Both the position numbers and the translations under genes were made by a program. A stretch of DNA of 47,296 bases from a virus, in the IMG/VR virus record IMGVR_UViG_3300027720_000011, positions 1-47,296 of that record; one strand, given 5' to 3'. Position 1 is the stretch's first letter. Every line of letters begins with the position of its first letter. Below, piece after piece: positions 14,834-21,964 of this stretch. Below the pieces are notes generated by a model. It saw only the letters and a program-made list of their open reading frames with translations, was not told the DNA's origin and searched no databases.

Positions 14834-15312
14834 AGCTTCTCCATTAAACTTAATGGAACAATCCAATTATCGGGGTTGAATCTTCCATATCTTTTTGCTA
14901 CCTTATTCTTAATAAAATCTTTTCTTGAAATTTTCCCTAACAATTCAATAGAGTCTAATTTTTTCTTATCTACTCTAGCTAAAACATAGGTTTTTGGACT
15001 TTTCGTTTCAAATTCTTTTTGTTTTATTTTTAATTCTGGTTCTCCTTCTCCAAAATATGTGATAGTCTTAATTTCTGTTTCGTGAAAATCTTGGCCTTTA
15101 TCTCTAACAGAATAAATTTCTTCATCAATACTTTCTCCACTAAATTTTGCGTATGCCATCTCTCCAATTAACCCTATTGTGTGAGGGTCATATTGAGAAC
15201 CTTCTTTCATAAGAATACCACGATTTCTGATAAAAGAATTTTTTGCATTGTGTCTTTTTTTAGCTAATTTTTTAGCAAAAGAAACTTCTTGTTTAGTTAG
15301 ATTTATAATCAT
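14830..15312 (-). CDS. Predicted PD-(D/E)XK-like phage nuclease
   Basis: A 160-residue protein. GLIGEMAYAKFSG (about 47-59) gives a conserved glutamate; DKGQDFHETEIKTIT (about 71-85) supplies D and E-x-K as in PD-(D/E)XK nucleases; then IKQKEFE and TYVLARVDK follow in the expected order. A cleavage role is inferred from this motif only. It overlaps the UV endonuclease gene by 4 nt and probably shares its message, so a repair or host-DNA degradation role is plausible. Confidence 0.5.
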   Translation of the reverse strand: MIINLTKQEVSFAKKLAKKRHNAKNSFIRNRGILMKEGSQYDPHTIGLIGEMAYAKFSGESIDEEIYSVRDKGQDFHETEIKTITYFGEGEPELKIKQKEFETKSPKTYVLARVDKKKLDSIELLGKISRKDFIKNKVAKRYGRFNPDNWIVPLSLMEKL

Positions 15313-16208
15313 AGTTGAGCGAAAGATTGCTCTTTCATTTTTAATTCAAAGTCAATGTCTATTATATCATATCCGTAAGTGTTTGGCAAGTTTTTTGCAT
15401 AATCAGCGTGTTTTCGTGGATTTTTATGCCCATCTATACTCTCAGAGTAATGGAACAATGGAGTATGATTGCCCCAAGTAATTCGTGAGAGATGAAATGC
15501 TTCTTCTTCTGTTAAATTATCTGGATGACATTTGTGATGAAGATAATCAAAAGTAATAGGAATATTAGAAACCGAATGAAAATGCCTCATTAGCTTCTTA
15601 ACTGACCAGCAAGTATCTTTATCATCATTTTCTATAACCAATCTAGACCTTACATCATTAGTTAGCTTATCAAGGTTACTCATAAACTTTTTGACTATAT
15701 CATTTAAATTGCCTTTGGAATTATGTATGTGCATATTCATAGGTGAATCATAGTTTAGTGGGCAACCAATTTGTGTCATAAACCAACCATAGAAATTTAA
15801 TTCTTTGATTGTTTTAGTTATTGCATTTTCATTATCACTTGCAAGAACATTAAATTCGCTAGGATGACAAGATAATCTAACATTTTTAGACTGAACTAGA
15901 TGTTTGATACTATCAAATGATACTAATATTTTATTATAATCTGGTAAATCTTGTAATGATACATTAGCTTTATCATAAGTAATAAGAGGAAATAGATCAG
16001 AAGAAATTCTATAAGTATGATTATGGTCTGAGCAATACTTTATGTATTGATAAGTGGTAGTCATATTGTTTAATATTCTAGAAGAAAGGGTAGAAAGAGC
16101 TTCCTTTCTGTCCATAGATGAAAAACGAGCATAAGTCATAGTATTGAACTTAATAGGGTCATCTTGTTCAGCTAAACTTGAAACAATACAGCATACTCCT
16201 TTTCGCAT
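15309..16208 (-). CDS. uvsE: UV-damage endonuclease (UvdE/UvsE family)
   Basis: A 299-residue TIM-barrel enzyme, typical of bacterial UVDE length. Motifs in order: YRISSDLFPLI (about 66-76), VRLSCHPSEFNVLAS (about 109-123), NMHIHNSKG, LVIENDDKD (metal-binding glutamate and aspartates), ITFDYLHHKCH and LFHYSES. UVDE nicks DNA 5' to cyclobutane dimers and other lesions, starting alternative excision repair. It suggests virions or infected cells exposed to sunlight. Promoter at 16215-16243 with leaderless spacing. Confidence 0.85.
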   Translation of the reverse strand: MRKGVCCIVSSLAEQDDPIKFNTMTYARFSSMDRKEALSTLSSRILNNMTTTYQYIKYCSDHNHTYRISSDLFPLITYDKANVSLQDLPDYNKILVSFDSIKHLVQSKNVRLSCHPSEFNVLASDNENAITKTIKELNFYGWFMTQIGCPLNYDSPMNMHIHNSKGNLNDIVKKFMSNLDKLTNDVRSRLVIENDDKDTCWSVKKLMRHFHSVSNIPITFDYLHHKCHPDNLTEEEAFHLSRITWGNHTPLFHYSESIDGHKNPRKHADYAKNLPNTYGYDIIDIDFELKMKEQSFAQL

Positions 16209-16214
16209 ACTATA

Positions 16215-16243
16215 AGAATACTACTTTTTGCGAACTCTGTCAA
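16215..16243 (-). promoter_or_regulatory. Sigma70-like promoter of the UV endonuclease, leaderless geometry
   Basis: On the minus strand TTGACA (16243-16238), 17-nt spacer, TATTCT (16220-16215), then 6 nt to the ATG at 16208. Confidence 0.6.
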
Positions 16244-16254
16244 GTTCCTATATA

Positions 16255-16431
16255 TTATCTATAAATATATAAAGATGAACGATCTTTGTTTTTTAATTCT
16301 TTTTTAATCAACGACTTATCTTTTTCCTCTGACCAGTTTATACTATCATAGTTTTGTTTAAACCTATTAGAGAAACAACTTCTTGGTTTGCTTCCTTTTC
16401 CAGCACCATTATTTGAACTTTTTTCGTTCAT
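16255..16431 (-). CDS. Small conserved phage protein (GKGSKPR type), 58 aa
   Basis: The frame starts MNEKSSNNGAGKGSKPRSC, then NRFKQNYDSINWS and a basic tail. I recall the motif G-K-G-S/D-K-P-R followed by F-x-x-N-Y-x-x-I-x-W from very common small phage and bacterial proteins with no known function. It lies directly after the 33-nt repeat array. Confidence 0.65.
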   Translation of the reverse strand: MNEKSSNNGAGKGSKPRSCFSNRFKQNYDSINWSEEKDKSLIKKELKNKDRSSLYIYR

Positions 16432-16529
16432 ATATTTGGCTTTTTGCTGTTCACAAATACGGCTATATTTGGAAATATCGTGTTAGCAAATATGGTTATA
16501 TTTGACTAAATCTCGTTAGCAAATATTAC
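16431..16529. repeat. Three tandem 33-nt dyad repeats
   Basis: Three adjoining units of exactly 33 nt begin at 16431, 16464 and 16497. Each starts TATATTTG and has CAAATA about 15 nt later, so each unit is itself an inverted repeat (ATATTTG ... CAAATAT; perfect in units 2 and 3, six of seven in unit 1). Units 2 and 3 also share GTTAGCAAATAT. The array fills the gap between two minus-strand genes, starting over the ATG of the 58-residue gene and ending in the stop codon of the 98-residue gene. A fourth, degenerate copy lies at 16861-16893. Possible roles are protein-binding iterons, mRNA hairpins or cassette borders. Confidence 0.75.
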
Positions 16530-16822
16530 TTCTTGAAATCGCCAAGATCACGATCAAAACTAAACTTTCCAACGCTCTCCACTAGACCTTCGTATGTTTC
16601 CTCTGTGCATCCTGCCATTGTAGTAAATGGAGCAATCACAACAAAAATACAAAAAGCTCCAATAGTTGCTGCGGTTGAAACTGGACGAACAAGAGCAACA
16701 TCTCCTGCGGCTAGAAAGCCGTCTGCTACTGGCGTAGATTGATCAGCCGTACCAGAATCAGCAAAGGTAAAAGAAGTTGAGGTTAGAATGAGACTTAGTA
16801 GTATATTTTTAATATTTTTCAT
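16526..16822 (-). CDS. Exported small membrane protein, bacterial-type cargo
   Basis: A 98-residue protein with a clear signal peptide (MKNIKNILLSLILTSTSFTFA, cut after TFA in my reading), then GDVALVRPVSTAATIGAFCI and a hydrophobic span to about residue 70, and an end KFSFDRDLGDF. The pattern D-V/L-V-A-x-R-P-x-x-x-A-A-T-x-x-G and the terminal F-T/S-F-x-R-x-L-G resembles a family of short envelope proteins in proteobacteria, function unknown. In a phage this looks like acquired host cargo. It is bracketed by 33-nt repeats and has its own promoter (16831-16859). Confidence 0.65.
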   Translation of the reverse strand: MKNIKNILLSLILTSTSFTFADSGTADQSTPVADGFLAAGDVALVRPVSTAATIGAFCIFVVIAPFTTMAGCTEETYEGLVESVGKFSFDRDLGDFKK

Positions 16823-16830
16823 ATCCTTGT

Positions 16831-16859
16831 ATTATATGTGCATCTTGTGGTTTTTTCAA
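16831..16859 (-). promoter_or_regulatory. Sigma70-like promoter of the exported protein
   Basis: On the minus strand TTGAAA (16859-16854), 17-nt spacer, TATAAT (16836-16831), then 8 nt to the ATG. AAGGA sits one base before the ATG, too close to act as a normal ribosome site. Confidence 0.65.
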
Positions 16860-16860
16860 C

Positions 16861-16893
16861 TATATTTGGCATTTTCTTATTAGTAAATAAGGG
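16861..16893. repeat. Fourth, degenerate copy of the 33-nt repeat
   Basis: Starts TATATTTGGC like unit 1 of the array at 16431 and ends with ATTAGTAAATAA where the other units have GTTAGCAAATAT. It lies in the divergent gap between the exported protein and the LRR gene, next to the -35 box of the former and just before the TGTAA element of the latter. Confidence 0.6.
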
Positions 16894-16901
16894 TGTAAAT
16901 T
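16892..16901 (+). promoter_or_regulatory. TGTAA-class element upstream of the LRR gene
   Basis: GGTGTAAATT, ending 6 nt before the ATG at 16908. The same element precedes PhoH, the portal and the tail-fibre operon; no TTGACA/TATAAT pair is seen here. Confidence 0.45.
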
Positions 16902-16907
16902 TAATAT

Positions 16908-17873
16908 ATGCCTTTAACTTATTCATTAAATCCTGGAGGTACTTCTTATTCAGTAGTTTATGATAGTTGTACTGCTGGAGCTGTTACTATACCAAGCACT
17001 AATAATGGATTACCAGTAACTGCGATTGGAAATAGTGCGTTCTTTTTTTGCTCTTCTATAACCAGCGTTATAATTCCCAACAGCGTAACCAGCATTGGGA
17101 ATAGTGCGTTTTATGGTTGCTCTCAACTAGCCAGCGTTACAATTCCATATGGCGTGACGAGCATTCTGGCTAGTGCGTTTTATGGTTGCAGTTCTCTAAC
17201 CAGCGTTACAATTCCCGACAGCGTAACAACTATTGAGGGTCTTTTGTTTGTCAGTTGCACTAGTCTAACCAATATAACCATACCCAACAGCGTGACGAAT
17301 ATTGGTGCAAATATGTTCTTTGGCTGCACTAGTCTAACCAGCATCACCATTCCCAAGAGTATCAATAGCATTGGGGATAGTGCGTTCATTAATTGCACCA
17401 ACCTAAACAAAATTAATTTTTTAGGAAATGCTCCTACTTTAGGACTTTCTGTTTTTAATAATACAAATGCTAATTTAAAAATTTATCGTAAGAAAAACTT
17501 AGTTACTGGATGGAGTTCCACTTTTGGTGGAGAACCAGTAGTTCTTATAAATGATAATGTGATAAAAAGCGGTGGAACTGGAAAATTAACTACAAAAAAT
17601 GAATCAAATATTTTTAGTATTACTCTTGTAAATGCTGCCGTAACTTCTTCTAATGGAACATACACATGGGATAATCTATCATATCTGTATGGTAAAAGAA
17701 AATATTTTAATGGTGAAAATTTTATTTATTTTGACCAAGGTTTTAATGTTTGGGCTTTAGCAGATACTGAGGTAGGTGTCACGTATACTTCTCAAAAATT
17801 AAAAGAAGGGTGGACTCCAGGTTTTGATGGATATCCACCTAATCCAATTGTATCTAATATTACTTATTCTTAA
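16908..17873 (+). CDS. BspA-like leucine-rich-repeat protein
   Basis: A 321-residue protein with about six LRR_5 (BspA-type) repeats of 23 residues between residues 35 and 180; the unit reads LTSVTIPDSVTTIE, then AFYGCSS. BspA-type LRRs in bacteria bind host surfaces, and phages carry them on adhesins or as decorations. The C-terminal 120 residues form a different, Asn/Tyr-rich beta domain (GWSSTFGGEP, later GWTPGFDGYPP), which looks like an internal duplication of a cell-wall-binding type motif. There is no signal peptide, which fits a virion-associated protein. The repeats are richer in G+C than the flanks. Confidence 0.75.
   Translation: MPLTYSLNPGGTSYSVVYDSCTAGAVTIPSTNNGLPVTAIGNSAFFFCSSITSVIIPNSVTSIGNSAFYGCSQLASVTIPYGVTSILASAFYGCSSLTSVTIPDSVTTIEGLLFVSCTSLTNITIPNSVTNIGANMFFGCTSLTSITIPKSINSIGDSAFINCTNLNKINFLGNAPTLGLSVFNNTNANLKIYRKKNLVTGWSSTFGGEPVVLINDNVIKSGGTGKLTTKNESNIFSITLVNAAVTSSNGTYTWDNLSYLYGKRKYFNGENFIYFDQGFNVWALADTEVGVTYTSQKLKEGWTPGFDGYPPNPIVSNITYS
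17040..17400 (+). repeat. 69-nt tandem coding repeats of the LRR gene
   Basis: Near-identical blocks such as AACCAGCGTTACAATTCCC and AGCGTAAC return every 69 nt (23 codons) within the LRR gene. DNA-level identity beyond what the protein needs points to recent duplication or recombination between units. Confidence 0.65.
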
Positions 17874-17896
17874 AATATATACTTTAAAAAATTAAT

Positions 17897-17983
17897 CGGA
17901 ACGAGTAGGATTCGAACCCACGGATGGAATTACCCATCGGAAGTTTAGTAAACTTCTGCTTTAGACCACTCAGCCATCGTTCC
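17897..17983 (-). tRNA. tRNA-Ser (anticodon ACT)
   Basis: An 87-nt class II tRNA on the minus strand. Acceptor stem GGAACGA pairs with TCGTTCC, the D arm is GGCTGAGTGGTCTAAAGC, the anticodon arm is GAAGT-TTACTAA-ACTTC, the long variable arm is GATGG...CCATC, the T arm contains GTTCGAAT, and the discriminator is G. CCA is not encoded. The seven-base loop TTACTAA gives anticodon ACT, which reads serine AGU; bacteria normally use GCT. AGT codons are frequent in this AT-rich genome, so the tRNA probably supplements host supply. Confidence 0.85.
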
Positions 17984-18029
17984 TTAATATTATTATACAA
18001 AAAAACATAGTAATATCAATATATTTAAA

Positions 18030-18058
18030 TTGAATTTCAAATGATCTACTTATATAAT
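18030..18058 (+). promoter_or_regulatory. Sigma70-like promoter, leaderless geometry
   Basis: TTGAAT (18030-18035), 17-nt spacer, TATAAT (18053-18058), then 7 nt to the ATG at 18066. Confidence 0.65.
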
Positions 18059-18065
18059 ATAGACT

Positions 18066-18698
18066 ATGGGTGAGTTTACTGAAATTTTTGGGCCATTTTA
18101 CTGGAAAACTCATGTTATTGAAAATCAAGAAATTTTAGATAGATGTTTAGGTAAAATCAAAAATTATTCCGAAAAAAAACCACTAATTATCCCTACAGAT
18201 TGGGAATGTAATATCCATAGTAGTTTTAAAAGTAATGATCCAGATATGAAATTAGATACGCCTTGGCTATATCCTATCTATACAAGATATATAAATTTAT
18301 TTTTAGATGAATTCTTAGATAAAGCTGGAACAGCTAAGGTTTTTGACCCTTGGTATAACGTCTTTTCTTATGATCAATTTCAAGAGCCTCACGCACATTT
18401 TCCACATGATTTTTCTTTAGTGCATTATGTTTTATTTAATGAAAACGAACATTTACCGACTACATTTATAAATCCAAATGCAATTGCCGCAGAAGCTCAA
18501 AGAGCATTTCGTCCAGACTTAATCAGTAAAATTAATAAAAAAGATCCAAAAAAATCTTTTTATATGACTAATTATACTCCTATTGGAATTGGACAGGGGG
18601 ATTTAATCATATTTCCATCTTCATTAAGTCATTACGTCAAACAAAATAAATCAGATATAAAGCGTATAACTTTCACGCTTAATTTTAATGTAATCTAA
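18066..18698 (+). CDS. 2OG-Fe(II) oxygenase-like protein
   Basis: A 210-residue protein. The iron ligands are suggested by PHAHFPHDFSLVHYVLF (about 109-125, giving H and D) and by SSLSHYVKQN (about 187-196) with the 2-oxoglutarate-binding arginine in KRITFTLNF. This order matches the double-stranded beta-helix oxygenases common in cyanophages and other large phages. The substrate cannot be told; hydroxylation of a protein residue, sugar or base is possible. It ends in a 4-nt overlap with the convergent carbamoyltransferase gene. Confidence 0.7.
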   Translation: MGEFTEIFGPFYWKTHVIENQEILDRCLGKIKNYSEKKPLIIPTDWECNIHSSFKSNDPDMKLDTPWLYPIYTRYINLFLDEFLDKAGTAKVFDPWYNVFSYDQFQEPHAHFPHDFSLVHYVLFNENEHLPTTFINPNAIAAEAQRAFRPDLISKINKKDPKKSFYMTNYTPIGIGQGDLIIFPSSLSHYVKQNKSDIKRITFTLNFNVI

Positions 18699-20188
18699 TG
18701 TTTCTCAAATATCTCATTACCAATAACTAAATAGTTTAACTTCGTTGTTTCAAAGAAAATTTTAGCGTCTTTAATTGTCCCTACTAATGGTTTACCAGCT
18801 GAGTTCATGCTAGTATTCAATAGAAGTGGACAGCCAGTTAACCTATGAAACTCTTCAAGTAATATTCTGAATACTGGATTTTCATTCTTTAAAGTCTGAA
18901 CTCTACATGTATTGTCGATATGAGTTATTGATTCAACAGAATTATTTTTTACATTTGAGCTAAAAAGCATGTATGGATCTGAATCTATTTCAAAAAAATC
19001 GTCTTTATATTCGTATAAGATAGTAGCGCCAAAAGGTCTATAATTTTCTCTATTTTTTATTTTATTTATTAAATATTTACCATTTTTAATTCTTGGGTCT
19101 AAAAGAATAGATCTATTACCAAGAGCTCTTGGTCCAACTTCTCCGTTGCCTTGATACCATCCAATTGCATGACCTTGTGAAAGCAATAATGCAGACTTCT
19201 TGATAGTGTCCATATCTGGAATAGTTAATGGTGCTTCATCATTTTGAATATAGGGAAAATTATTTAATTCAAATGGATTAAGATTATTCTTTCTTCTTAA
19301 AAATTCTATTCCTCCGAGCGTTAAGCCATCGTCAGTACAATGAGGTGGTATTATAATATTTTTAAAGTGCTTTCTTAATTCAGTATTCCATAATACATTT
19401 TGAGCGATTCCTCCAGTAAAAGATATTAATTGGTCATCTTTCGCAAATTTTCTAAAAAACTCAACCAATAAATACCCTGTTTTTTTATGCAAATTCCTTA
19501 TCCAGTCCAGAGTTGATAGTCTTGCTATACTTTCATCATTAATAAATTCAATCCAATTATCAAAAGAAAACAATTCTTTAACATTTTCAATCGAATATTT
19601 ATCTAGATATTTTATAAAATTTTCAGAAATGTTTCCGTAAGATTGTAGACCCATAAGTTTTCCAGCGATATCGATTCTATGACTTGCCCGAATGCCTAAA
19701 AAATCTCCAGCTTCTGCCATTTCTATTCCTAGCGATCCATTATTTTTTAGTGATCCTTTTGCTATAATTTCGTCTTTATGAAAAACAGTCCAAGATTGAT
19801 CAAAATCTCCAAATCCATCCATGACTATGCTAACTTCTGGTTCTTTTCTGCTTATAGCCCATGTACTCAAACTATGGGCATAATGATGATTAATTCTCCA
19901 AGTTTTACAATTCAATTCTAAATGATCAAATGCAACTGCGTTCGAAAACGATTCGTCCTCTGCTGGTAAATTATAAATCCAAGGATCTACAATAATTGCA
20001 ACTTCATCTAAGTCATCCACATTTTGATTAAAAAGGTTTTGAAAATCAACTTTCCAGTTTAATAAATTATTAAATGCGTGATGTTTAACGCCTTTAATTC
20101 TTTCAGTTTTAAGATATTTTAACTCTTTACCATCAAAAAAACAAAAACTACTATCATGTTCACATAATCTTAGAGCAAGGAGTTTCAC
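18695..20188 (-). CDS. Carbamoyltransferase (NodU/TobZ family)
   Basis: A 497-residue enzyme transferring a carbamoyl group from carbamoyl phosphate through carbamoyl-adenylate. The N-terminal actin-like part has HHYAHSLSTWAI (about 101-112), VMDGFGDFDQSW, ISFTGGIAQNVLWNTELR (about 255-272); the C-terminal YrdC-like part has GEVGPRALGNRSILLDPR (about 349-366), NYRPFGATIL and CPLLLNTSMNSAGKPLVG. Full length for phage versions, slightly shorter than NodU. The acceptor may be a glycan or a modified nucleotide. It is last in the minus operon. Confidence 0.88.
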   Translation of the reverse strand: MKLLALRLCEHDSSFCFFDGKELKYLKTERIKGVKHHAFNNLLNWKVDFQNLFNQNVDDLDEVAIIVDPWIYNLPAEDESFSNAVAFDHLELNCKTWRINHHYAHSLSTWAISRKEPEVSIVMDGFGDFDQSWTVFHKDEIIAKGSLKNNGSLGIEMAEAGDFLGIRASHRIDIAGKLMGLQSYGNISENFIKYLDKYSIENVKELFSFDNWIEFINDESIARLSTLDWIRNLHKKTGYLLVEFFRKFAKDDQLISFTGGIAQNVLWNTELRKHFKNIIIPPHCTDDGLTLGGIEFLRRKNNLNPFELNNFPYIQNDEAPLTIPDMDTIKKSALLLSQGHAIGWYQGNGEVGPRALGNRSILLDPRIKNGKYLINKIKNRENYRPFGATILYEYKDDFFEIDSDPYMLFSSNVKNNSVESITHIDNTCRVQTLKNENPVFRILLEEFHRLTGCPLLLNTSMNSAGKPLVGTIKDAKIFFETTKLNYLVIGNEIFEKH

Positions 20189-20192
20189 AATT

Positions 20193-20474
20193 TTAAATGT
20201 TATTTACATGGTCTTTTATTAAATTATAAATTCTTATCTCTTCTGGATTCGCTTCTCTTTCAACTCTATTTAAAGATGCAAATGCATATTGTTTTAATTG
20301 ATGATGTTTAAAATGATAGAGCTTTCCATTTTCATTATTGATAAGATTACTGTATTCAATATATCTGAATGGTAAATCTTCACCTTTTATTTTATAAAGA
20401 GTACCTAGCTTAAGTTGTTTGTTTTGATCCTGTGGAAATACTGCATCAACGAATTCTAAAATTTTCTTTAACAT
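20193..20474 (-). CDS. Hypothetical protein, 93 aa
   Basis: Starts MLKKILEFVDAVFPQDQNKQ and has GTLYKIKGEDLPFRYIEYSN, suggesting a small beta domain followed by helices. No family recognised. It ends 4 nt before the carbamoyltransferase start, so the two are co-transcribed. Confidence 0.6.
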   Translation of the reverse strand: MLKKILEFVDAVFPQDQNKQLKLGTLYKIKGEDLPFRYIEYSNLINNENGKLYHFKHHQLKQYAFASLNRVEREANPEEIRIYNLIKDHVNNI

Positions 20475-20476
20475 TT

Positions 20477-20731
20477 TTATTGTTTCTTTTTAATATGTTG
20501 CCTTACTTCTGCTTCTACTTCTTTCAAATTTTTGTATTCCATCTCACACTTTACTACTATATTTCTGATTTTTTTCATAGTGATGTGAATTTCTTTTTCT
20601 GTATTTGCATCCCAAGGCAAGGAGTTTAAGTGGTCTATTTTTTTAAATTGTTCTTCAGCGTTTTTCTCTAAAAATTCAGAAGATAATAAAGCTATTTTAG
20701 CTTTCTGTATAAGATCTAAAAACTTGCTCAT
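20477..20731 (-). CDS. Hypothetical coiled-coil protein, 84 aa
   Basis: A lysine/glutamate-rich, predicted helical protein (MSKFLDLIQKAKIALLSS, later YKNLKEVEAEVRQHIKKKQ) with heptad spacing. No recognised function. It overlaps the upstream gene by ATGA. Confidence 0.55.
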   Translation of the reverse strand: MSKFLDLIQKAKIALLSSEFLEKNAEEQFKKIDHLNSLPWDANTEKEIHITMKKIRNIVVKCEMEYKNLKEVEAEVRQHIKKKQ

Positions 20732-20964
20732 TTTTTAATTTTTGGTTTAAATTGAACTAATACATCTTTCCCATAAACATCAAATGAAGCAAGTGAAAAT
20801 CCTTTACGATCTAAAATCGTGCAAAGTTCTTCGTAATATTTTCTTTTAACATAAACAGCTATAACGTTATCTTCATAAATTCCAACACCATATTGGTCGC
20901 TGAATTCAGAACACAAAGCTAGAGCTTCTTCTACATTGCTCATACTTTTAATTACACTATTCAT
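20728..20964 (-). CDS. Hypothetical protein, 78 aa
   Basis: An alpha/beta protein with ALALCSEFSDQYGVGIYEDN and RKYYEELCTILDRKGFSLAS, ending in strands and a basic tail. The helix-strand order could be a small ferredoxin-like fold, but this is only a guess. Confidence 0.55.
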   Translation of the reverse strand: MNSVIKSMSNVEEALALCSEFSDQYGVGIYEDNVIAVYVKRKYYEELCTILDRKGFSLASFDVYGKDVLVQFKPKIKK

Positions 20965-20978
20965 TGGATGATAATTTT

Positions 20979-21200
20979 CTACTCTTCAGAGTTTTGAATT
21001 TCACAAGCTACTATTTCTCTGTCAAATTTGTCTTTAATCGTTAAGTATAAAATAAGATTTAACTCAACTTTTTGAAGTTCTCCAGAATTATTTATAAATG
21101 TAACATTTTGGTATTTTAATAGCTCCTGATCGTTCAAGATTATTTCTGATGGTCCATCCTGATCATCTTTATATTTTATATTTGTTATCTTATATTTCAT
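20979..21200 (-). CDS. Hypothetical protein, 73 aa
   Basis: A beta-rich protein, MKYKITNIKYKDDQDGPSE then VELNLILYLTIKDKFDREIV. No motif recognised. It sits in the nucleotide operon, 14 nt before the next gene. Confidence 0.55.
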   Translation of the reverse strand: MKYKITNIKYKDDQDGPSEIILNDQELLKYQNVTFINNSGELQKVELNLILYLTIKDKFDREIVACEIQNSEE

Positions 21201-21203
21201 ATG

Positions 21204-21380
21204 CTATTTTGACTTAATTGAATATAGCTCTGGTTTTGTTGTTATCTTAGTCAAGTAATTTTTCGCATGAATTAATCCTTCTTTAGTGTGAGGAAAAACT
21301 CCGTATTGAAAATTATCTTTTTTTGAGATTAAAAGATAATATTTTTTCTTTTTGGGAGATTTAATTTTTCTTTTCTTCAT
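21204..21380 (-). CDS. Small basic hypothetical protein, 58 aa
   Basis: I take the ATG at 21380 (MKKRKIKSPKKKKYYLL), which overlaps the upstream gene by 20 nt; a start at 21413 would extend the overlap to 53 nt. Very lysine-rich at the start, then FQYGVFPHTKEGLIHAK. A nucleic-acid-binding role is possible from charge alone. Confidence 0.5.
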   Translation of the reverse strand: MKKRKIKSPKKKKYYLLISKKDNFQYGVFPHTKEGLIHAKNYLTKITTKPELYSIKSK

Positions 21381-21693
21381 TGGTAATATAAGCTCGTAAT
21401 TGCTCCCATTCATTCTTAGTGAAGCCAGTTCTACTATTTTCCGCTAAGTAAAGAGAGTTTCTTGTCCACCACTTATCTTCGTGAATGACTGAATCTTCTT
21501 CTATTTCATCCATCCATTCTATAACATATTTAGTTTTATCTATCCTAGATTTAGGCTCTGGTATTTGATCTACTTTGTCAAAATATATATTCATAAGTTC
21601 GTTTAATCTGGGATCGTCTTTGGATTTACCAAAAAAACTTGCAGTTTGATACAATCTCTCTTTAGCTTCTGCTCTATTTGGCCCTTGTTGCAT
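21361..21693 (-). CDS. Hypothetical protein, 110 aa
   Basis: A Trp/Asp-rich helical protein, with IEWMDEIEEDSVIHEDKWW and a C-terminus TKNEWEQLRAYIT. It overlaps the acyl carrier protein gene by 20 nt, which suggests coupled translation, but I see no motif linking it to carrier chemistry. Confidence 0.55.
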   Translation of the reverse strand: MQQGPNRAEAKERLYQTASFFGKSKDDPRLNELMNIYFDKVDQIPEPKSRIDKTKYVIEWMDEIEEDSVIHEDKWWTRNSLYLAENSRTGFTKNEWEQLRAYITNEEKKN

Positions 21694-21952
21694 CGTTGAT
21701 CTTCTCGTTTAGAAATTCTACAAATTCTCCGAAAGTTTTCATACTGTTCCGCATTTCTTCTATCTGTTTAGCGTTTTGGATAATCCATATATTGTAAATA
21801 TCTTCTATCTCAGAAGCTATTGATAGTAAAGCAAAAGAATCTAAATTTAAATCTGATAAAGAAGTATTATCATTTATATCTATTCCTTTTTGATCTTTTA
21901 ATAATTCATTTTTTATAAGCTCTTTGATCTTATCGGTATCTACTGTTTTCAT
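21674..21952 (-). CDS. Acyl carrier protein
   Basis: A 92-residue carrier protein. DLNLDSFALLSIASEIEDIY (about 34-53) matches the ACP signature D-S-L/F with S39 as the site for 4'-phosphopantetheine, followed by an acidic helix II (EIEDIYNI) that docks partner enzymes. ACPs are usually 75-85 residues; this one has a short extra tail. Its activating enzyme AcpS is in the same operon (24585-24893). It starts 12 nt after the PurA-like gene. The acyl or aminoacyl cargo cannot be told: no ketosynthase or adenylation domain lies in this window. Confidence 0.82.
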   Translation of the reverse strand: MKTVDTDKIKELIKNELLKDQKGIDINDNTSLSDLNLDSFALLSIASEIEDIYNIWIIQNAKQIEEMRNSMKTFGEFVEFLNEKINDATRAK

Positions 21953-21964
21953 ATTAGTATTATA

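Noticed and set aside
16401-16505. Plus-strand reading of the 33-nt array as a peptide repeat (YIWxxxVxKYG)
   Set aside because: The frame keeps this 11-residue pattern over two units, but a stop follows in the third and there is no credible start; the DNA dyad explains the repetition better.
16431-16893. CRISPR-like repeats
   Set aside because: The 33-nt units adjoin directly without spacers, differ between copies and no cas genes are present.
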